A stretch of 55,598 nucleotides of DNA from an uncultured Prevotellaceae bacterium (GTDB lineage: Bacteria; Bacteroidota; Bacteroidia; Bacteroidales; Bacteroidaceae): the NCBI GenBank assembly GCA_902783625.1, contig CACZRN010000032.1, forward strand, positions 1-55,598, given 5' to 3'. Of this stretch, positions 49,251 through 55,598 are shown one piece after another (the stretch's first letter is position 1; the number at the start of each line of letters is the position of its first letter). The notes under the pieces were generated by a model that was not told the origin of the DNA, ran no database searches, and saw nothing but the letters and a program-made list of their open reading frames with translations. Made by a program: the position numbers and the translations under genes.

Positions 49251-51226
49251 ACTACGCCTTTGCTGCCGTCGGCTTTAGCCGTTTGCACCATATACACGCC
49301 CGATGCCACCCGCTTGCCTTTCATGTCGCATCCGTCCCAAGTGAACATGCCGCCGCTGGAGCGTCCTTCGGCAACCAGAGCACCGTTGGAGGCGCATATC
49401 TTCACATCGGCATTGTAGGTGAGTCCGGTGATGGTGATCAGTCCGGTATAGTCGGGGCGCACGGGGTTGGGATAAGCCCACACGCTCTCTTTGGTCATCT
49501 CCTCGGCAGGTATGGTGGCGTCGCTCATGTAGGAGCACAAACCGTAGGAGGTGCCGATGTATACCTCGCCGGTGTGGTCGTTGATGGCCATCGACTCGAT
49601 GTTGTCGGAGAGCAGCTTGCTACCCGTCATGGTGAAGTGCTGAACCTGAGTCATATTATCCTCGCTGATGAGATACACTCCCATGCCGTTGGTGCCAAAC
49701 CATTTGCGTCCGGCTCCATCGACAGCGATGGTTGTAATATCGACATCGGCAAGAAGATAGTCGGCCAGGTTTGTCCCGTCGTTGCGTGGCACCTTCACTT
49801 GCTCCAACCGCACCGTTTCGGGGTCGGCAAGCACATCCTGAGCATGAAGCATTAGCGGTCCTATTGTGGTGCCTATCCAGATGTTGCCCGACTTGTCTTC
49901 GCCGATGCAACGCACATATTGAGGCTCAAGCACCGTCTCGTCTTCGTTGATGAACATGCTGTAGGTAAGGAGCTTGTCGGCTTTGGTGTCGTAGCAGAAG
50001 AATGCGGGGAAGCCGTGGTGATAGTTGACAAACCACAGTAGTCCGCGCGAGTCGAAGAACGAGCATCGCATACCACCCATGGAGCGGTCGACAGACATCA
50101 GCTCGCTGCGATGGTGATCGACCCATTTGCCGTCGGCGGTATATTCGAGCAACGACACCGACTCGGCCTGGCTATCGAACACCCATAGGTTGCCTTCCTT
50201 GTCGAATTTTATTGAGAGGATAAGCGTGTAGTTCTTGTTCACATCCTTTGCATATTGTAGCGGGCTATTGTCGATGTTCCAAAGCTTGAGGAATTTGCCG
50301 TCGTTGAACTCGTAGAGTCCTGAGCGTCCCGACACGAAGACGTGCTTCGGGTCGCGTGGATCGACATCGATGCATGTGTTGTCGAAATATCGCACTCCCG
50401 TCTTTGTGGTGAGGTCGCCTTCATACAATATCCACTCATCGTTGTCGAGCACCTGCACCACACCTGGACGTCCGCTATCGACCAGACCACCGAAAGCACC
50501 TCCGACGGTGTAGAGTCGGCCGTCGATGATGCGGATGAAGTTGAAGTAGTTGTAGTAAGGTCCTCCCGGCTCGAGGGTATTGACCAGTGCGAGTTGGTCG
50601 GGATCGATGGTCTTGGTGTGTTTCTTGTATCCACCGGTCTTTGTCCAGCTCTTCTTGTCGATGAGGTTAGAGTTGAGGAGGGCAGAATACTGTCCTTCGC
50701 TCTCAGACATGGCGTAGATGCGTCCGTTCTCGATGTAGCACCAGTTGACCTTGAATCCCAGAGTATATGTCTCTGTTATCTCAGCATCGCGGAGATTTAT
50801 CTTCATGATGCCGAATCCCGTGGAGATGTATGCATAAACACCATCGACGCAGATGTCGTAGATGGTCTTGTCGTAGGTGAGGTTCTTTGAGTAATAGTCG
50901 GAAATATTCCTCACTTTGTCGCCGTCGTAGAGAAGGTCGATATTTCCGTTTTGGTACACAATGATGAGGCAATGAGCCACCTTTGAGTATGCTATCTGGC
51001 TGACGAGCCCGTCGGAGAGCATATTCATCTTGCTGTATGTGGTGATGCTTCCGTCGTTGGTGTTGTACGAGTATAGGTTGTCGGATGCAAGCACATACAA
51101 TAGGTTGCCGGCCTCTTCGATCCACGTCACGTTTCTATATACGGGGTAAGCCTTCCATGTACCGATTTCGGCAGCGTTTAGTGTGAGCACAACGAAAAGT
51201 GCTACCAGTGTGAATAGTTTCCTCAT
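49226..51226 (-). CDS. porZ: PorZ-like type IX secretion system protein with C-terminal sorting domain
   Basis: Exported protein of 666 residues. The signal peptide is MRKLFTLVALFVVLTLNAAE. About 560 residues of beta-propeller repeats follow (AGNLLYVLASDNLYSYNTND, YAYISTGFGIMKINLRD, NIWIGTTIGPLMLHAQ, KWFGTNGMGVYLIS). The last 80 residues are a T9SS type A sorting domain: WAYPNPVRPDYTGLITITGL, VKICASNGALVAEG and GKRVASGVYMVQTA, ending VVCKIAIVN. This order is that of PorZ, which in Porphyromonas sits with PorU on the surface and delivers anionic LPS for attachment to cargo. It implies an active type IX secretion system. It lies in the probable leuS-yitT-rdgB-porZ-GT operon. Confidence 0.82.
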   Translation of the reverse strand: MRKLFTLVALFVVLTLNAAEIGTWKAYPVYRNVTWIEEAGNLLYVLASDNLYSYNTNDGSITTYSKMNMLSDGLVSQIAYSKVAHCLIIVYQNGNIDLLYDGDKVRNISDYYSKNLTYDKTIYDICVDGVYAYISTGFGIMKINLRDAEITETYTLGFKVNWCYIENGRIYAMSESEGQYSALLNSNLIDKKSWTKTGGYKKHTKTIDPDQLALVNTLEPGGPYYNYFNFIRIIDGRLYTVGGAFGGLVDSGRPGVVQVLDNDEWILYEGDLTTKTGVRYFDNTCIDVDPRDPKHVFVSGRSGLYEFNDGKFLKLWNIDNSPLQYAKDVNKNYTLILSIKFDKEGNLWVFDSQAESVSLLEYTADGKWVDHHRSELMSVDRSMGGMRCSFFDSRGLLWFVNYHHGFPAFFCYDTKADKLLTYSMFINEDETVLEPQYVRCIGEDKSGNIWIGTTIGPLMLHAQDVLADPETVRLEQVKVPRNDGTNLADYLLADVDITTIAVDGAGRKWFGTNGMGVYLISEDNMTQVQHFTMTGSKLLSDNIESMAINDHTGEVYIGTSYGLCSYMSDATIPAEEMTKESVWAYPNPVRPDYTGLITITGLTYNADVKICASNGALVAEGRSSGGMFTWDGCDMKGKRVASGVYMVQTAKADGSKGVVCKIAIVN

Positions 51227-51248
51227 TTGTTGCGGTGTCGTTAATTAT

Positions 51249-51848
51249 CTATTTCAGATTAGCGAGGAATTCTGCCAGTTTAGCTACGGCGCGTGCTCTA
51301 TGAGAAATAGTATTCTTCACCTCATTTCCAAGCTCAGCGAAGCTTTTGTCGTAGCCGTCGGGAACGAAGATAGGATCGTATCCGAACCCTTCGCTTCCGT
51401 GGCGCTCATGGGCTATAGTGCCGTTGACGATGCCTTCAAACTCATATGCCGACGGGGCATTTTCCTCATCATTTCCTAATAATAACGCAATAACGGTGCG
51501 AAATCTTGCATTTCGATTGTTATTTTCTGCTAATTCGCCCAAAAGTTTCTTCATATTAGCCTCGCTGTCGTGGTCGGTGCCTTCTGCGTAACGTGCACTA
51601 TGCACCCCCGGACGCCCACCGAGAGCGTCAACCTCAAGCCCTGTGTCGTCGGCAAAGACGTTCATGTGGTAGTGGTCCCAGATGTAGCGGGCTTTTATCA
51701 TGGCATTCTCCTCGAGCGTGTCGGCATCTTCGGGGATGTCGTCGTGGCAATCGATGTCGGCAAGCGATAGTACTTCAAACCTATTGCCCAGAATGCAGCT
51801 GATTTCTTCGAGCTTGTGGCGATTGTTCGTTGCGAAAATTATTTTCAT
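51249..51848 (-). CDS. rdgB: XTP/dITP diphosphohydrolase (RdgB/HAM1)
   Basis: Removes deaminated purine nucleotides (XTP, dITP) from the pool. The 199 residues are normal. The start [20 protein letters not shown] contains the TxNxxK signature. [38 protein letters not shown] and [20 protein letters not shown] are the family blocks. The start is fixed by this N-terminus. Its first 68 bases overlap the 3' end of yitT, an unusually long overlap, and porZ follows after 22 bases. Confidence 0.96.
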   Translation of the reverse strand: MKIIFATNNRHKLEEISCILGNRFEVLSLADIDCHDDIPEDADTLEENAMIKARYIWDHYHMNVFADDTGLEVDALGGRPGVHSARYAEGTDHDSEANMKKLLGELAENNNRNARFRTVIALLLGNDEENAPSAYEFEGIVNGTIAHERHGSEGFGYDPIFVPDGYDKSFAELGNEVKNTISHRARAVAKLAEFLANLK

Positions 51849-52767
51849 CTTCTGATACTCTTACTTTCATCTCATCGAAACCTTCGCCATAGACGCCGAT
51901 TACTGAACTCTGGCTGACAAAGGCATTGGGGTCGATTGATTTTATTATACGGAATATTGTCTGGCTCTCTTGTTTCTTGGCGAGGATGCAGAGCACCTTC
52001 ATCTCCTGTCCGGTGTACCATCCGTGACCGTCGAGCACGGTGACACCATGGTCGAGCTTCTTTGCTATCGTGGCGGCAATCTGCTCATGCTTCCTCGAGA
52101 AGATGAGGAATTGTACCGATGTGCGACGTGCATTCATCACCCTGTCGAGCATGAAGTTCTCGATGACCATAGTACAAAGACCGAACACAACCTTATAGAC
52201 CCTGTTGATGGGTTCGCCGAATTCGGGAATGAAAAGACAGCTGCCGATGATAAGCAGATCGACGCCTATCAGCACCTGGCCAAGGGAGAAATTGTAGAAC
52301 TTGTTCACACAAGCAGCAATGATGTCCGTTCCTCCGGTAGAACCGTTGTTGAGGAATACGATTGCCAGCGACGTGCCAGTGAAGCAACATCCTATGACAA
52401 GCGACATGAACTCTTGCCCATCGCCAAGTATTCGGAGGAATTTGCCATCGCTGCCCGTGACGATGTCTTGAGCAAACTTCAGCATGAAGTAGAGTGCTAT
52501 AATGGCGTAGATGGTCTTCACCATGAATCGGAACCCGAGTATGCGCAGGGCCACAATGAGAAGTGCTATGTTGATAATCAAATAGCTGTTTTCAATTCTA
52601 AAACCTGTAGCATAGAAGATGATAGCCGATACACCAGTAACGCCTCCCGTCACTATCTCGTATGGAAGCAAGAACACGGTCCATCCGAACGTGTAGAGCA
52701 GCAGACCGAGGGTGATGAAAATGTAGTCCCTCACTTCGCCCCAGATGAATCTTTGCCTGTCTGTCAT
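51781..52767 (-). CDS. YitT family membrane protein with DUF2179 domain
   Basis: Membrane protein of 328 residues. Five or six helices in the first 200 residues form the YitT domain ([40 protein letters not shown]). A cytoplasmic DUF2179 domain follows ([60 protein letters not shown]). Function is not established; roles in transport have been proposed for relatives. The domain normally ends soon after GEGFDE. Here it continues about 30 further residues ([20 protein letters not shown]) into the rdgB coding region, which looks like a lost stop codon. It starts four bases after the leuS stop. Confidence 0.88.
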   Translation of the reverse strand: MTDRQRFIWGEVRDYIFITLGLLLYTFGWTVFLLPYEIVTGGVTGVSAIIFYATGFRIENSYLIINIALLIVALRILGFRFMVKTIYAIIALYFMLKFAQDIVTGSDGKFLRILGDGQEFMSLVIGCCFTGTSLAIVFLNNGSTGGTDIIAACVNKFYNFSLGQVLIGVDLLIIGSCLFIPEFGEPINRVYKVVFGLCTMVIENFMLDRVMNARRTSVQFLIFSRKHEQIAATIAKKLDHGVTVLDGHGWYTGQEMKVLCILAKKQESQTIFRIIKSIDPNAFVSQSSVIGVYGEGFDEMKVRVSEDENNFRNEQSPQARRNQLHSGQ

Positions 52768-52771
52768 CGGA

Positions 52772-55598
52772 TTATTTGATTACAATGTTTACGATGCGTT
52801 TTGGTACGATGATCACCTTCACTACCTGCTTTCCTTCTACGTATTTGTCTTTCCTTTCATCGGCCAGCACGGCAGCTTCAATCTGCTCGTTTGTGGCATC
52901 GGCGGGGAAAGTCATCTGATAGCGTGCCTTTCCGTTAAAAGATATTGTCAGTTGCATCTCGTTCTCCACAAGATAAGCCTCGTTCCACTCGGGCCACTCG
53001 GCATCGCACACCGATCCTTCGCCACCGAGTCGCTCCCATAGTTCTTCGGCGATATGGGGTGCGAATGGTGCTATCGTCACTACCACTTGCTTCAGCAGCT
53101 CGCGGTTGTGGCATTTCTGCTGTGTGAGTTCGTTGGTGCAGATCATGAAGGCCGACACCGAAGTGTTGTAGGAGAAGGCTTCGATGTCGGTGCTCACTTT
53201 CTTTATCAGTTTGTGCACGCTCTTCAGTGAATCCTTCGACGGCTCGTCATCGTTGATCTCTGCAAACAGGTTCCAGAATTTCTTCAGGAAGCGGTGGCAC
53301 CCGTCGATGCCGTTGGTGTCCCAAGGTTTCGACTGCTCCACTGGCCCGAGGAACATCTCGTAGAGTCGGAGCGTGTCGGCACCATATTTCTCCACAATCA
53401 TGTCGGGATTCACCACGTTGAACATCGATTTCGACATTTTCTCCACAGCCCATCCGCAGATGTATCGTCCGTCTTCAAGAATAAACTCAGCATCGGCATA
53501 TTCCTCTCGCCAGGCCTTGAAGGCTTCAATGTCGAGCACGTCGGCCGATACGATGTTCACGTCGACGTGGATAGGTGTCACGTCCTTATACTGATTCTTC
53601 AGTCCCACGCTCACAAACACGGGGTGTCCTTTCTCGTGTGTAGCTTCGTTGTCGCGATAGACGAAATTGGAGCGCCCTTGTATCATTCCCTGATTCACGA
53701 GACGCTGGAATGGTTCTTCCTTGCACGACACGCCGAGGTCGAAGAGGAACTTGTTCCAGAAGCGGGAGTAGATCAGATGGCCTGTGGCATGCTCCGAGCC
53801 TCCCACGTAGAGGTCCACCTGCTGCCAGTACTCGTCGACGTCTTTGCTGACAAGTGCATGGTCGTTGTGTGGGTCCATATAGCGCAGGTAGTAGGCCGAC
53901 GACCCTGCGAAACCAGGCATCGTGTTGAGCTCGAGTGGGAACACACGCTTATTGTCGATAAGACTCTTATCCACAATCTTGTTCTCCACAGTGTCCCATG
54001 CCCATTTCTTTGCATTTCCGAGTGGCGGCTCGCCTGTCTCAGTGGGTTTATATTGGTCAACCTCAGGCAGCTCCAGTGGCAGACACTCTTCGGGAATCAT
54101 GTATGGCATGTTGTCTTTGTAGTAGACGGGGAACGGCTCTCCCCAATATCTCTGACGGGAGAAGATGGCATCGCGCAGACGGTAGTTCACCTTCACGCGT
54201 CCCAGATGGTGGGAGGTGACAAACTCCTTCGTCTTCTGGATGGCTTCCTTCACGCTGAGTCCGTTGAGCGTGAATCCGTCGAGAGCAGTGCGGCCCTCTG
54301 CGGGGCTGTTCATCACTATTCCCTCCTTGGCATCGAAACTTTCTTCTGAGATGTCGGCACCCTCAATGAGTGGCACTATCGGCAGACCGAAATGCTTTGC
54401 GAAGGCATAGTCGCGTGAGTCGTGGGCCGGCACTGCCATGATGGCTCCTGTGCCATAACCGGCAAGCACGTATTCTGAAATCCACACAGGTATCTTGTCG
54501 CCGGTGAAGGGATTCACAGCATACGAGCCGGAGAACACTCCCGTCACCTTCTTGTCGGAAATGCGGTCGCGCTCGGTGCGTTTCTTCACATAGGCTATAT
54601 ATTCGTCCACGGCCTCCTTCTGCTCAGGTGTCGTGAGTTTTTCCACGAGTTCGCTCTCTGGTGCCAGCACCATGAATGTCACGCCGAAGATGGTATCGGC
54701 GCGGGTAGTGAAGATGGTGAATGTAGTATCAGAGTCGGCCACACGAAACTCCATCTCTGTTCCTTCGGAGCGTCCTATCCAGTTGCGTTGTGTCTCTTTC
54801 AGCGACTCTGTCCACTCTATTGTGTCGAGTCCGTCGAGCAGTCGCTGCGAGTAAGCCGACACGCGGAGGCACCACTGTCGCATCTTCTGCTGCACCACGG
54901 GGAATCCTCCTCTCACGCTTACGCCGTCGACCACCTCGTCGTTGGCCAGCACAGTGCCAAGCCCGGGGCACCAGTTCACCATCGTCTCACCGAGATATGC
55001 TATGCGATAGTTCATGAGTACCTCTTGCCGGCGCTTCTCGTCCCAGCTACGCCACTCGTCGGCGGTGAACGTCAGTTCCTCGCTCTGTGCCACGTCGAGG
55101 CCGTCGGTACCCTTCTCTTCGAAGTGTCTGATGAGCTTCTCTATCGGCTGTGCCTTCTGGCAACTGTTGCAATAGAACGAGCCGAACATCTTCTGAAAAG
55201 CCCACTGCGTCCATTTGTAATATCCCGGGTCGCAGGTGCGCACCTCGCGGTCCCAGTCGAACGAGAATCCGATCTTGTCCAGCTGTTCGCGGTAGCGGTT
55301 GATGTTCCCCTCGGTGGTCACTGCCGGATGCTGTCCTGTCTGTATGGCATACTGCTCAGCAGGCAGACCGTAGGCATCATAACCCATGGGGTTCAGCACG
55401 TTGAATCCCCTCAGCCTCTTATATCTGGCATAGATATCACTGGCTATATATCCGAGGGGATGGCCCACGTGGAGTCCCGCACCACTGGGGTAGGGAAACA
55501 TGTTCAACACATAGAATTTCTTCTTGTCGGCACGCTCTGTGATTTTGTAAGTCTTATTCTCAACCCAGTACTGCTGCCATTTCTTCTCAATCTCGTTA
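52772..55598 (-). CDS. leuS: Leucyl-tRNA synthetase, 5' end beyond window edge
   Basis: Class I aminoacyl-tRNA synthetase charging tRNA-Leu. The frame is open to the right edge; its first visible residues are [20 protein letters not shown] and [19 protein letters not shown], so only about ten N-terminal residues are missing. The HIGH motif is seen as [10 protein letters not shown] and the KMSKS motif as [11 protein letters not shown]. The CP1 editing domain lies between ([40 protein letters not shown]). The C-terminal anticodon-binding and tail parts are complete ([20 protein letters not shown]). It is the first gene of the minus-strand run with yitT four bases downstream. The GTG at 55510 is internal, not a start. 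Confidence 0.97.
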   Translation of the reverse strand, partial: NEIEKKWQQYWVENKTYKITERADKKKFYVLNMFPYPSGAGLHVGHPLGYIASDIYARYKRLRGFNVLNPMGYDAYGLPAEQYAIQTGQHPAVTTEGNINRYREQLDKIGFSFDWDREVRTCDPGYYKWTQWAFQKMFGSFYCNSCQKAQPIEKLIRHFEEKGTDGLDVAQSEELTFTADEWRSWDEKRRQEVLMNYRIAYLGETMVNWCPGLGTVLANDEVVDGVSVRGGFPVVQQKMRQWCLRVSAYSQRLLDGLDTIEWTESLKETQRNWIGRSEGTEMEFRVADSDTTFTIFTTRADTIFGVTFMVLAPESELVEKLTTPEQKEAVDEYIAYVKKRTERDRISDKKVTGVFSGSYAVNPFTGDKIPVWISEYVLAGYGTGAIMAVPAHDSRDYAFAKHFGLPIVPLIEGADISEESFDAKEGIVMNSPAEGRTALDGFTLNGLSVKEAIQKTKEFVTSHHLGRVKVNYRLRDAIFSRQRYWGEPFPVYYKDNMPYMIPEECLPLELPEVDQYKPTETGEPPLGNAKKWAWDTVENKIVDKSLIDNKRVFPLELNTMPGFAGSSAYYLRYMDPHNDHALVSKDVDEYWQQVDLYVGGSEHATGHLIYSRFWNKFLFDLGVSCKEEPFQRLVNQGMIQGRSNFVYRDNEATHEKGHPVFVSVGLKNQYKDVTPIHVDVNIVSADVLDIEAFKAWREEYADAEFILEDGRYICGWAVEKMSKSMFNVVNPDMIVEKYGADTLRLYEMFLGPVEQSKPWDTNGIDGCHRFLKKFWNLFAEINDDEPSKDSLKSVHKLIKKVSTDIEAFSYNTSVSAFMICTNELTQQKCHNRELLKQVVVTIAPFAPHIAEELWERLGGEGSVCDAEWPEWNEAYLVENEMQLTISFNGKARYQMTFPADATNEQIEAAVLADERKDKYVEGKQVVKVIIVPKRIVNIVIK

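Noticed and set aside
53967-53975. Exact DnaA box inside leuS (with others at 2904-2912 and 41543-41551)
   Set aside because: Each is a single box, one in a gene remnant and two in coding sequence, without clustering or an AT-rich neighbour, so chance occurrence is enough.
53294-54349. 351-codon plus-strand open frame opposite leuS
   Set aside because: Antisense to conserved LeuS editing and catalytic regions; no homologous features in its translation.

Overview
The window looks like a chromosomal segment of a Bacteroidetes bacterium, most likely Prevotella or a close relative. The main evidence is the promoter type: -33 TTTG, a 19-20 base spacer, and -7 TAnnTTTG, found with good spacing upstream of several genes. 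Supporting evidence is gene content typical of the phylum: a cytochrome b558-type SdhC, a PorZ-like type IX secretion protein with a C-terminal sorting domain, a DUF4254/GT9 pair, DUF4294, a long-form DeoC, a MINPP-type phosphatase and a Porphyromonas-type glutaminyl cyclase. I saw no tRNA, rRNA, transposase, phage gene or CRISPR array. The genus assignment is inference.

Layout. 1-4.3 kb (minus strand): the 3' part of sdhC, a secreted FAD oxidoreductase, a decayed gene, and a secreted alkaline-phosphatase-type enzyme. 4.5-10.8 kb (plus): mnmG, apt, uvrC, dtd, a MazG-type pyrophosphohydrolase and deoC, with two parS-like sites flanking apt. 11.3-20 kb: a polyprenyl diphosphate synthase facing away from polA, then a GH92 mannosidase lipoprotein and a tandem double esterase. 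20.3-24.1 kb (plus): ychF, lgt, DUF4254 and GT9. 24.13-24.39 kb: an AT-rich gap with clustered DnaA boxes, proposed as the replication origin. 24.4-32.1 kb (plus): nadA, an epimerase, a PAP2-like membrane enzyme, miaB, an Lrp regulator translationally coupled to a C26-M19 peptidase fusion, and an M28/glutaminyl cyclase. 32.3-34.3 kb (minus): DUF4294 and a U32/TrhP-type protein. 34.5-40.5 kb (plus): MINPP, mutS and a helix-hairpin-helix barrel protein. 40.7-46.4 kb: a DnaQ-type exonuclease (minus), sufE, a putative secreted glycosidase, a TrmH-type methyltransferase, and a succinate/acetate CoA-transferase (minus). 46.4-47.96 kb: a gene-free, repeat-rich stretch. 47.96-55.6 kb (minus): the probable operon leuS-yitT-rdgB-porZ-GT-C membrane protein; leuS runs off the right edge.

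Most genes are housekeeping: DNA repair and replication (uvrC, polA, mutS, rdgB, MazG), tRNA modification and quality control (mnmG, miaB, dtd, TrhP-like, TrmH-like, leuS), and nucleotide salvage (apt, deoC). Others serve the envelope and glycan or peptide scavenging (lgt, GT9, GH92, esterase, MINPP, C26-M19, QC, porZ). The most notable signals are non-coding. One is a dispersed intergenic repeat family built on GCCTCTTTAAT, in three places framed by near-identical GCTAGC-centred palindromes. Another is the parS pair plus DnaA-box cluster that together suggest the replication origin. A third is the 1.6-kb gene desert, which carries a long imperfect inverted repeat made of GTGCCTTTAGGTAC units.
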